A DNA stretch of 22,029 nucleotides from an uncultured Blautia sp. Lineage in GTDB: Bacteria > Bacillota > Clostridia > Lachnospirales > Lachnospiraceae. The notes under the pieces were generated by a model. The model ran no database searches. It was not told where the DNA came from and saw nothing but the letters and a program-made list of their open reading frames with translations. Shown piece by piece: positions 7,191 to 14,444 of the stretch (position 1 is its first letter; every line of letters starts with the position of its first letter). Location of the stretch: assembly GCA_900543715.1 (NCBI GenBank), contig UQSX01000044.1:1-22029 (forward strand), read 5' to 3'. A program made the translations under genes and the position numbers.

Positions 7191-7898
7191 TTAGTCCTCC
7201 TTTACACCGCCGTATCTGCGGTCTCTCTTATTGTATTTCTCAATTGCTTTTACAAATTCTTCTTTGTTAAAATCCGGCCATGGAACATCTGTAAAATAAA
7301 ATTCCGTATAGGCAAGCTGCCACATAAGAAAGTTAGACAATCTCTCTTCTCCGCTGGTACGGATGAGAAGATCTGGATCCGGCAGGCCTCTGGTGTCCAG
7401 ATAATCTGAAACCGTATCCTCTGTAATAGACTCCGGATCCAGATTTCCTTTCTTTACGTCCTCTGCCATATGCCGGACGGCTCTTGTAATCTCGTCTCTG
7501 CTCCCATAATTCAGGGCAATCTGAAAATGCAGCTCATCAAACTGACTGGAATATTCCTCCAGCTCCCGGATCTTATCCTGAAGATCCTGATCAAAGGCTC
7601 TCGGATCACCGATGACCCGGACCCGCATTTTATTGTCCCTGGAAATTTTAATACATTTCTTCATATAATTCCGGAACAGTTTCATCAGGCCATCTACTTC
7701 TTCCCTGGATCGTTTCCAGTTCTCTGTAGAAAATGCATACACCGTAAGATATTTGATTCCTAATTCTTTGGCCATCGTACAAACCTTTTCCAGGTTATCG
7801 CATCCTTTGACATGGCCATAGGTCCTGGGCATTCCCTTTGCCTTTGCCCACCGCCCATTTCCGTCCAGAATGATCGCTACATGTCTGGGAACTACCAT
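7191..7898 (-). CDS. uppS: Undecaprenyl diphosphate synthase (cis-prenyltransferase)
   Basis: Adds eight isopentenyl units in cis to farnesyl diphosphate to give the C55 carrier for cell-wall precursors. The 235-residue protein shows all the conserved regions: HVAIILDGNGRWAKAKG with catalytic D12, GHVKG, YAFSTENWKR, and the C-terminal PDPDLLIRTSGEERLSNF with LAYTEFYF. The ATG follows an AGGAGG site by 8 bases. It is separated from frr upstream by 68 bases that hold a hairpin, so its expression may be set apart from the translation genes pyrH and frr. Confidence 0.97.
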   Translation of the reverse strand: MVVPRHVAIILDGNGRWAKAKGMPRTYGHVKGCDNLEKVCTMAKELGIKYLTVYAFSTENWKRSREEVDGLMKLFRNYMKKCIKISRDNKMRVRVIGDPRAFDQDLQDKIRELEEYSSQFDELHFQIALNYGSRDEITRAVRHMAEDVKKGNLDPESITEDTVSDYLDTRGLPDPDLLIRTSGEERLSNFLMWQLAYTEFYFTDVPWPDFNKEEFVKAIEKYNKRDRRYGGVKED

Positions 7899-7919
7899 AA
7901 TTTTTTCCTCCTACGCATA

Positions 7920-7956
7920 AAAGAGGCACAATACCTGTTCTTTGTATGTGCCCCTT
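7920..7956 (-). terminator. Hairpin with short T-tract between frr and uppS
   Basis: On the minus strand AAGGGGCACA-TAC pairs with GTATTGTGCCTCTT around a nine-base loop with one bulged base, followed by a short TTTT-A. The stem is strong but the T-tract is weak, so partial termination or a role in RNA processing is likelier than full stop. No promoter between it and uppS is obvious. Confidence 0.5.
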
Positions 7957-7966
7957 CTACTGTTTT

Positions 7967-8524
7967 TTATACAGTCATGATTTCTTTAGATTTTTCTTCC
8001 ACTGCTTTATCAATTTCTTTTACATATTTGTCTGTGGATTTCTGGATCTTATCTTCCAGTTCTTTGATCTCATCCTCAGACACATCCTGTTTGGCCAGCT
8101 TTTTGAACGAATCGTTAGCGTCCCTGCGGACATTGCGTACAGCTACCTTTGCGGCTTCTCCTTTTTTCTTTACGTCTTTTACCAGCTCTTTTCTGCGCTC
8201 CTCTGTAAGCTCCGGCAGAACCAGGCGGATCACCTTTCCGTCATTGTTCGGATTTAAGCCAAGATCAGAAGCCAGGATTGCTTTCTGGATCTCCTTTATC
8301 AGAGAAGATTCCCATGGCTGGATCTGGATCATTCTGGCCTCCGGCACCATAATATTCGCCACCTGCTGAAGAGGTGTAGGACTTCCATAATAGTCTACGG
8401 TGATTTTATCTAAAATATGCGGATTTGCTCTTCCTGCCCGGATAGTAGAATACTCTTTTACCAGACCGTCCAAGGTTTTCTGCATTTTATGTTCATATTT
8501 TTGAATTCTCTCATCAGTTGCCAT
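7967..8524 (-). CDS. frr: Ribosome recycling factor
   Basis: Works with EF-G to split post-termination ribosomes. At 185 residues it is the standard size. Recognisable segments are the N-terminal helix [20 protein letters not shown], the hinge part [15 protein letters not shown], the central [16 protein letters not shown], and the C-terminal [21 protein letters not shown] lies 8 bases before the ATG. It lies 48 bases after pyrH, in the usual pyrH-frr pairing of bacteria. Confidence 0.97.
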   Translation of the reverse strand: MATDERIQKYEHKMQKTLDGLVKEYSTIRAGRANPHILDKITVDYYGSPTPLQQVANIMVPEARMIQIQPWESSLIKEIQKAILASDLGLNPNNDGKVIRLVLPELTEERRKELVKDVKKKGEAAKVAVRNVRRDANDSFKKLAKQDVSEDEIKELEDKIQKSTDKYVKEIDKAVEEKSKEIMTV

Positions 8525-8572
8525 AATTATTTCCTCCTGTTTCTGTCTTCTTTTACTTTTGGGAATTAATGA

Positions 8573-9268
8573 TTATACCAGCACCTTTGTACCGGTGAAG
8601 CTGCCATGGGCAGTATTTACAATGCTGTTTTCCTCGTTAAGGCCAAACACCAGCATAGGCATTTTGTTTTCCATGCACATAATAGAGGCCGTCATATCCA
8701 TAACCGCCAGCTTTTTGTCAATGACTTCCTGAATACTGATCTCATCGTATTTCTTTGCCTCAGGATTCAGCTTCGGATCGCTGTCATATACGCCGTCCAC
8801 AGCTTTTGCCAGGAAAATTGTATCCGCCTCTATCTCAATAGCCCGAAGAACAGTTGCCGTATCTGTGGAGAAATAGGGATGTCCGGTTCCTCCGGCCATG
8901 AACACCACCATATTCCGCTCAAAATATTTATTTGCCCTGTCTTTTGAAAAAAGCTTTGTAAAAGAACCACATTCAAAAGGTGTAAGCACACTGGTCTTCA
9001 TACCTGCGGCACGAAAGATTTCTGAAACGTAGATACAATTCATGACTGTAGCAAGCATTCCGATCTGATCTGCCTTGGTACGGTCAATATTCTCACTGGT
9101 CCGTCCTCTCCAGAAATTTCCGCCTCCGATGACGATCCCTACCTGGATACCTTCGTCCACCAGGACCTTCACCTGCTTTGCCACTTCCATCACTGTATCC
9201 TCGTCAAAGCCCGTTTTTTTCGGTCCTGCCAGAGCTTCTCCGCTTAATTTCAGCAATATTCTCTTCAT
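8573..9268 (-). CDS. pyrH: UMP kinase
   Basis: Phosphorylates UMP to UDP in pyrimidine nucleotide synthesis. The 231-residue protein is a typical amino-acid-kinase-fold bacterial enzyme: RILLKLSGEAL at the N-terminus, VIGGGNFWRG around 47-54, DQIGMLATVMN at 67-77, and the GGTGHPYFSTDTA nucleotide region. The ATG follows AAAGGAG by about 8 bases. It is the first gene after the promoter at 9342-9370, so it heads the six-gene operon ending with rseP. In many bacteria rpsB and tsf come directly before it; here they do not. Confidence 0.97.
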   Translation of the reverse strand: MKRILLKLSGEALAGPKKTGFDEDTVMEVAKQVKVLVDEGIQVGIVIGGGNFWRGRTSENIDRTKADQIGMLATVMNCIYVSEIFRAAGMKTSVLTPFECGSFTKLFSKDRANKYFERNMVVFMAGGTGHPYFSTDTATVLRAIEIEADTIFLAKAVDGVYDSDPKLNPEAKKYDEISIQEVIDKKLAVMDMTASIMCMENKMPMLVFGLNEENSIVNTAHGSFTGTKVLV

Positions 9269-9341
9269 TTTTCAAGCTCCTTTATCTTACTTTAGTGTCC
9301 TGCTGCATCACACACAAATGCAATTTCTGACGCTTTTCTTT

Positions 9342-9370
9342 AGTATACCGGGAAAAGTATATAATTTCAA
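9342..9370 (-). promoter_or_regulatory. Promoter of the pyrH-frr-uppS-cdsA-dxr-rseP operon
   Basis: On the minus strand TTGAAA (9365-9370) and TATACT (9342-9347) are exactly 17 bases apart. They lie about 70 to 100 bases upstream of the pyrH start, and the terminator of the previous gene ends just before them. Confidence 0.75.
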
Positions 9371-9399
9371 GAAAATTTTCTGAAATTCAAATGTTCTGT

Positions 9400-9448
9400 A
9401 AAAAAAAGGCTGCCTCATAAAACCAAAGCAAAGTTTTATAAGACAGTC
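9400..9448 (-). terminator. Intrinsic terminator of the NSS transporter gene
   Basis: On the minus strand GACTGTCTTATAAAAC pairs with GTTTTATGAGGCAGCC (one mismatch, two wobbles) around an eight- to nine-base loop, followed by eight T residues. It lies about 45 bases after the transporter stop codon at 9494. Confidence 0.85.
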
Positions 9449-9493
9449 TCCATTTTTCTTATGTAAGATAATCCTTGGATTTTCCTTACCCTG

Positions 9494-10861
9494 TCACAAA
9501 GTCTGGAAGAGACTCCAGTATCCCTGGAAGAAGATATACAGGATAATGATAGGCAGGATAAATTTAAAATAAACTTTCAGTTTTTTTGGAAAACTGATGC
9601 CCTTTCCTGTATTGGCCTCTTTGATAAAGTTATCCCATCCCCATCCGCATTTGGTAACGCAGAACAGCAGATAAACCAGTGAGCCTAAAGGCAGGATATT
9701 ATTGCTTACCAGGAAGTCTTCGAAATCCAGTATGTTCTTGCCCAGTATGGTAAAGTCGCTCCAGATAGTAAAGCCAAAGATGCAGGGCAGAGAAAGCACT
9801 GCAATGGCAATTCCATTGATGATCGTAGCTTTCTTAAGACTCCAGCCCCAGAGATCTGTGGCACAGGAAATAATATTCTGAAATACAGCAATAATCGTAG
9901 TCAGCGCCGCAAATGTCATAAACAGGAAGAACATGGAGCCCCAGATCCTGCCCCCTGTCATATGATTAAATACATTTGGAAGGGTGACAAAAACAAGGCC
10001 CGGTCCCTCTCCCGGATCAATCCCATAGGCAGAGCATGCAGGGAAAATGATCAGTCCTGCGATCAGAGCAACACAAGTATCCAGTATCAGGATATTTATG
10101 GCTTCTCCTGTAAGCTTTCTCTCCTTGCCAATATAACTTCCGAAAATAGCCAGGGCGCCGATACCGCAGCTCAATGTAAAAAAGGCCTGGCCCATAGCTG
10201 CAAATATAACCTCTGATATGGGGTAATCTGTCAACTTTCCAAAGTCAGGAAGAAGATAGAACTTCAGTCCTTCAGAAGCTCCAGGCAGAAGACTGGAATT
10301 CACAGCCAGCACCACCATCAGGAGAAAAAGGACCACCATCATAGACTTATTAATCCTCTCCACACCGCTCTGAAGGCCCATAGAGCACACAAGAAATCCC
10401 AGGACCACGATGATCAGCATCCAGATCAGCATAGTTGGCAGGTCTGTAGTAAGATTCGTGAAAGTCTGGCTGACTCCCTCTGCATCCAGCCCTACAAAGT
10501 CTCCCTTCAGCATCTTAAAGAAATAAACCAGCATCCATCCGCCGATAGTCGTATAGAACATCATCAGCAGATAATTTCCTGCGATCCCCACGTAACGGTA
10601 GAGATGCCACTTTGTTCCCTTCTTTTCCAGAACATTAAAAGACAGGGCAATACTTTTCTGACTGGCACGTCCTACTGAGAATTCCATGACCATGATAGGA
10701 AGGCCCATTACAATCAGGAAAAACAGGTAGATCAGCACAAAAGCCGCGCCGCCATACTTACCTGTGATGTAAGGGAAACGCCAGACATTTCCCAGACCAA
10801 TGGCACATCCTGCGGAAATCAGGATAAAACCAATGCGGGAAGAAAATCTTTCTCTTTCCAT
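9494..10861 (-). CDS. Sodium-dependent transporter of the NSS/SNF family
   Basis: A 455-residue membrane protein with about eleven to twelve hydrophobic segments, the size of bacterial neurotransmitter:sodium symporters such as LeuT and MhsT. The N-terminus SSRIGFILISAGCAIGLGN then VWRFPYITGKYGGAAF is the unwound first helix that binds sodium and substrate in this family. QAFFTLSCGIGALAIFGSY (helix 6 region) is also typical. By family knowledge it takes up amino acids or similar compounds with sodium; the substrate cannot be read from the sequence. It is a single-gene unit: promoter at 10899-10928, terminator at 9400-9448. The ribosome binding site is weak (AGAGG about 9 bases before the ATG). 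Confidence 0.92.
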   Translation of the reverse strand: MERERFSSRIGFILISAGCAIGLGNVWRFPYITGKYGGAAFVLIYLFFLIVMGLPIMVMEFSVGRASQKSIALSFNVLEKKGTKWHLYRYVGIAGNYLLMMFYTTIGGWMLVYFFKMLKGDFVGLDAEGVSQTFTNLTTDLPTMLIWMLIIVVLGFLVCSMGLQSGVERINKSMMVVLFLLMVVLAVNSSLLPGASEGLKFYLLPDFGKLTDYPISEVIFAAMGQAFFTLSCGIGALAIFGSYIGKERKLTGEAINILILDTCVALIAGLIIFPACSAYGIDPGEGPGLVFVTLPNVFNHMTGGRIWGSMFFLFMTFAALTTIIAVFQNIISCATDLWGWSLKKATIINGIAIAVLSLPCIFGFTIWSDFTILGKNILDFEDFLVSNNILPLGSLVYLLFCVTKCGWGWDNFIKEANTGKGISFPKKLKVYFKFILPIIILYIFFQGYWSLFQTL

Positions 10862-10898
10862 TTTTCTTTACCTCTTCTTGTAATTTTAGACGAATCCC

Positions 10899-10928
10899 AT
10901 TATAACACGTCTCTTTATCTGCTTTCAA
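10899..10928 (-). promoter_or_regulatory. Promoter of the NSS transporter gene
   Basis: On the minus strand TTGAAA (10923-10928) and TATAAT (10899-10904) are 18 bases apart, with TG in the extended -10 position. The -35 box lies inside the 3' end of the preceding nucleoid-protein gene. Confidence 0.7.
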
Positions 10929-11937
10929 TACTTCCGATATTTTTTATCAGAAGAGAAATGGTTCCGTCTGCATTGGTTATAAATTCAATCCTGTCCTTAT
11001 TATTATATTCTTCCATGGGGATCTTCAGTTCAATGCCAGTGTCTGTCAGAAGACGCTGAGTCATATATTTCTTGGTAGTGGCCGGATTCTGGGGTTCTAC
11101 CGCAGCTTCATTCAAATGATATTTTTCCAGCTTTTCATGGACTTCTTCCTTCATATCCGGATGGTCTTTGAAAATCTTATCTACCACCTCCGGAATCTGG
11201 AAGCCTCCCTGCTCTGCAAATTCCCGATTCAGAATGCTTTTTGTCTCCATCTGTACTTCAAACTGCTCTGACTCACTAAAGTATTTTTTCTGTACATCCG
11301 CCACAGCCTTGCTTACAATAGATAACTTGGACTTAGAGGAAAGAGAGGCGGAACATTTCAGGAACATTTTGGAAAAATAATTGGTCTTTACCCCATTTAC
11401 CTCATATTTTTTCTCCGCCACCCGCAGATACTGGGGAGAATCCAGGTCAATAAGAGCCGCCTCTGTAAGCTTCTGAGTCTCTCCTGGGAGAATGGCCTTT
11501 TGCTGGATGATATCGTTATTGTTTCCCCAGGGGTCTGAATTGGTCAGATGGGTATAGGAAGTTTTATAATTCATTTTCAAAAGAGCCAGATATCTGTGCT
11601 TTTCTACGCTGTACTCTGCCACCAGCAAGTCTGCTCCGGGAATATCGATATTCTGATTCATAATAGGATAAAGCTGGCCTGCGATCTTTTGGGAAGTCTC
11701 CAGGAATTTCTCTTGTTCCCACTCTTCCACCAGGGGAAAAATTTGGGAGTCTTCCAAAAAACTGCAGTTTTTCACATCGTCGCTGGTATCGATCTTGTAA
11801 ATATGGGCTTTCAGGAAATCTGCCAGATCGGAGCCAAGGTCCAGAAGCGTATCGGACAGCACCGGCATTCCAAGCCCAGGGTCCATAATATGTACCACAG
11901 CCTGCTCTATGCGGATCTCTTCTTTGGAATTTAACAT
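10915..11937 (-). CDS. 37-kDa nucleoid-associated protein (NdpA/YejK family)
   Basis: The 340-residue protein resembles the NA37/YejK family, known from E. coli as a nucleoid-associated protein of unclear function. Visible family features are the start EEIRIEQAVVHIMDPGLGMP, the segment DLLVAEYSVEKHRYLALLKMNYK, and SPQYLRVAEKKYEVNGVKTNYF. The N-terminal part predicts a mixed alpha/beta fold with no membrane segment. The start has a purine-rich AAGAGG site. It follows the ABC permease stop by 19 bases, so it probably belongs to the ABC operon, although nothing in its family suggests a transport role. It may bind DNA, but no DNA-binding motif is directly visible. Confidence 0.85.
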   Translation of the reverse strand: MLNSKEEIRIEQAVVHIMDPGLGMPVLSDTLLDLGSDLADFLKAHIYKIDTSDDVKNCSFLEDSQIFPLVEEWEQEKFLETSQKIAGQLYPIMNQNIDIPGADLLVAEYSVEKHRYLALLKMNYKTSYTHLTNSDPWGNNNDIIQQKAILPGETQKLTEAALIDLDSPQYLRVAEKKYEVNGVKTNYFSKMFLKCSASLSSKSKLSIVSKAVADVQKKYFSESEQFEVQMETKSILNREFAEQGGFQIPEVVDKIFKDHPDMKEEVHEKLEKYHLNEAAVEPQNPATTKKYMTQRLLTDTGIELKIPMEEYNNKDRIEFITNADGTISLLIKNIGSIESR

Positions 11938-11956
11938 CTCTTTTTCCTCTTTTCTT

Positions 11957-13528
11957 TTATACTTCTCTTCCGTTCATCATGCCCTGGCATGCAATTATGA
12001 TCACCAAAGATACCAAAATATTCATAACCAGGCTGCTCACGGTAAAGACAGCCATCATCAGAGCAGGCTCCCGGTACATGCCTGTCAGTAGAATGATCAG
12101 CATTCCAAGGATCAGGGAAGGCACTGCCGCCACAAGGATGATCAGCATACGCAGGAAGGATTCCAGCATCACATTAGCCCGGCTCCTTAAAATCCTTACA
12201 GACAGCACTGTTCCCGCCACAAAGATCAGACTGTAGCCCAGAAGCATGATCAGATACTGAAAAATATCCAAAGGCGCCATTCTGGTAAAGATCCCTGCAA
12301 AAATTACAGAAACGCTCATGATAATGCCGATTTTCAGATAGGCCGGGATCATGGCATAGACCAGTTTCTTTAAGGGACTGTCCGGAATCAGGTAAATCTG
12401 ATAGTTGTTCAAATCCCGGAGAAGATCAGAATCCTGGATCAGGGTAAACAGCCAGATGATCATCATATAGCAGAACATATAAAAAACGTTATCTGGAAGA
12501 ACGATCAGACTGATCACGAAATACATCACAATAACTGCTGCGTCCTGTTTTCTCAGAAAATTGCCTGTTTTTCGCATGATCAGCATGTTTTTGGAAAGAA
12601 TGGCTTTCGCTCCGGGTGCAAATTCTCCTTTCACCCTTTTTACTTTTCCATCCTCAATCCTTGCCCTTCCGCCGTTTTCTTTGGCTCTTCTCAAGAAGGC
12701 ACTGGCTTCCTCTGCATCTTCTACTGCCTGCTCTGTAATGTCTTTGTCAAATCTTAAAAAGAATACCACAATGATCAGACAGCAGGCAAGAAGAAGTCCG
12801 GTTCCTCCAAGGGTAAAAAGATACTGGCTGTGGAGATAGCCATCTATGGCCCACTTCGCCCATCCAAAGAAAGGAACCAGATAAAATTCCCGGCTGGCTG
12901 CAAATATAAAAAATCCGTTTTTCAAATCGTAGTTTGACTGATACACAGACCAGAAAAATACCAGTGCCGTACAGACCACGGCCACAGCCAAAGGCAGATA
13001 ATTCCATTTTTTATATTTTGCGTCCATCAGTCCCCACATATAGATGTAATCTGTGAGGAGAAGAAAGAAGAAAAGCATTAGGGTCAAAACTACAAAACAT
13101 ACCAGAAAATAGGGTATGGTAAAATATCCCGTCATGGAAAACATGGCGATCATATAGCATCCTAAAAGGCTGTAGAGCACTCCCTGTCTGAGAGACTGGA
13201 GCATGATATAGCCGTTCACCTGTTTTCTGGTATAGGGACCAGCGAAAAGGTAGTACGCATCTGTGTCAAATACCAGAGCCTTTCTTTTGTTCAGCATAAC
13301 CGTAAAAGCAAAAAGAGCGGTCATGCCGATGCCTATAAGAAGGGCTGAATTTGTGTCCAGAGTTCCTTTTGCCATTGGATTGTCTGAAGATGCAGCAAAA
13401 GCCATGATCACCAGGCCGCCGTAAAGAAGGATCAATAAAATCGTGATCAGTGCAGAAGCCGGGGTTCGGAATTGATTCCGGACTGCTCCCTTCATTTTTA
13501 AAAAAGACAGATATAGCAATGATCTCAT
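11957..13528 (-). CDS. ABC transporter permease (ABC-2/exporter type)
   Basis: A 523-residue membrane protein with roughly twelve hydrophobic stretches and a charged cytoplasmic loop near 275-305 (EDAEEASAFLRRAKENGGRA). It starts MRSLLYLSFLKMKGAVRNQF and resembles the putative ABC-exporter permeases found beside a single ATPase in Clostridia and Bacilli. The ATG follows the ATPase stop codon directly, and GGAGGAA inside the end of the ATPase gene serves as its ribosome binding site, so the two are translationally coupled. It would pair with that ATPase as a transporter, but the substrate is unknown. The family assignment rests on pattern and context, not on a recognised motif. Confidence 0.8.
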   Translation of the reverse strand: MRSLLYLSFLKMKGAVRNQFRTPASALITILLILLYGGLVIMAFAASSDNPMAKGTLDTNSALLIGIGMTALFAFTVMLNKRKALVFDTDAYYLFAGPYTRKQVNGYIMLQSLRQGVLYSLLGCYMIAMFSMTGYFTIPYFLVCFVVLTLMLFFFLLLTDYIYMWGLMDAKYKKWNYLPLAVAVVCTALVFFWSVYQSNYDLKNGFFIFAASREFYLVPFFGWAKWAIDGYLHSQYLFTLGGTGLLLACCLIIVVFFLRFDKDITEQAVEDAEEASAFLRRAKENGGRARIEDGKVKRVKGEFAPGAKAILSKNMLIMRKTGNFLRKQDAAVIVMYFVISLIVLPDNVFYMFCYMMIIWLFTLIQDSDLLRDLNNYQIYLIPDSPLKKLVYAMIPAYLKIGIIMSVSVIFAGIFTRMAPLDIFQYLIMLLGYSLIFVAGTVLSVRILRSRANVMLESFLRMLIILVAAVPSLILGMLIILLTGMYREPALMMAVFTVSSLVMNILVSLVIIIACQGMMNGREV

Positions 13529-14230
13529 TTATTCTTCCTCCGCTGTAGCTTCAAAGAAAATCTGTTTCAGTGTTTCGCTGCCTTCCTCGCCTCTGTGGAT
13601 CCGGCGGATGATCTCCCCGTGATTCATAATATAGGCGCAGTCCCAGATATCATTGACCACATCAATGATATGGGTGCTGATCAATATAGAGGTGCCCTGA
13701 TTTTTCAGCTCTACCAGAAGCTGCAGCACTTCTTCGATACTGGCAGGGTCAAGTCCTACCATAGGCTCGTCTACCAGGAGCGCCTTGGGCTCCGTCAGCA
13801 GGGCCAGGATCATGCTCAGTTTCTGCTTCATACCTTTACTCAGCTCTTTTGCAAGTTTATTTCTCTGTTCTGTCAGCTGAAACTGCTCCAGATATTTTTC
13901 TCCCGTCTCTTTATAGTTCTCCAGGCGATATGCCTTTCCAATAAATTCAATACTCTCATCCACAGTAAGAAGGTCATAGAGTACCGGAACCTCCGGAATA
14001 TAGCCAAATTGTTGTTTTGCTTCCAGACTGTTGTTTGGGCAGCCGCAGATGAGAATTTCCCCTTTATAGCTCAGAAGATTTACAATACTCTTGATCGTTG
14101 TAGACTTTCCAGCACCATTAGGTCCCAGAAGTATAGTGATTTCACCGGGCATTGCAGTAAGGGAAGCGTCTTTCACCGCTGCCTGATGGCTTCCTTTATA
14201 GTACTTGGTAAGATTCTTTACCTCAATCAT
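13529..14230 (-). CDS. ABC transporter ATP-binding protein
   Basis: The 233-residue nucleotide-binding subunit has a complete set of motifs: Walker A GPNGAGKST (36-44), Q-loop around QFGYIPE, signature LSKGM (130-134), Walker B ALLVDEP with catalytic E155, D-loop GLDP, and the switch histidine H187 in STHIID. GYIPE and PMVGLDP are typical of ABC-2-type exporters (CcmA-like). The ATG follows AAGGAGG by about 7 bases. It is first in a three-gene operon with the permease and the nucleoid-associated protein, and is transcribed away from carB. Confidence 0.93.
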   Translation of the reverse strand: MIEVKNLTKYYKGSHQAAVKDASLTAMPGEITILLGPNGAGKSTTIKSIVNLLSYKGEILICGCPNNSLEAKQQFGYIPEVPVLYDLLTVDESIEFIGKAYRLENYKETGEKYLEQFQLTEQRNKLAKELSKGMKQKLSMILALLTEPKALLVDEPMVGLDPASIEEVLQLLVELKNQGTSILISTHIIDVVNDIWDCAYIMNHGEIIRRIHRGEEGSETLKQIFFEATAEEE

Positions 14231-14300
14231 ATCTGTCCTCCTTGGTATGATTTTTCCAACAATTTCTAAAATTTATCGGAAAATTATTAACGTTTAGGCC

Positions 14301-14329
14301 AGTATATCAAAAAGTTCTGTCATGGTAAA
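14301..14329 (-). promoter_or_regulatory. Probable promoter of the ABC transporter operon
   Basis: On the minus strand TTTACC (14324-14329) and TATACT (14301-14306) are 17 bases apart, about 70 bases upstream of the ATPase start. The -35 box is imperfect, so the call is moderate. Confidence 0.5.
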
Positions 14330-14366
14330 GGAAAACCTTTCTGGTTGATTTTTTTTTCTTCTTTTA

Positions 14367-14396
14367 TTGCTTCTCCTTCTGTCACTGTGATATACT
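14367..14396 (+). promoter_or_regulatory. Probable promoter of carB
   Basis: TTGCTT (14367-14372) and TATACT (14391-14396) are 18 bases apart. The leader of about 40 bases up to the carB ATG is too short for a PyrR-type attenuator, and no hairpin is seen in it. Confidence 0.5.
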
Positions 14397-14444
14397 TGCA
14401 TTGTGAATAGGTTTTACAAAAATTTTATATATTAGGAGGATTTT

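Noticed and set aside
14320..14360. AAAGGAAAACCTTT followed by a T-run as a carB attenuator
   Set aside because: The stem is only about five pairs and lies upstream of the likely carB promoter, so it would not be in the carB transcript.
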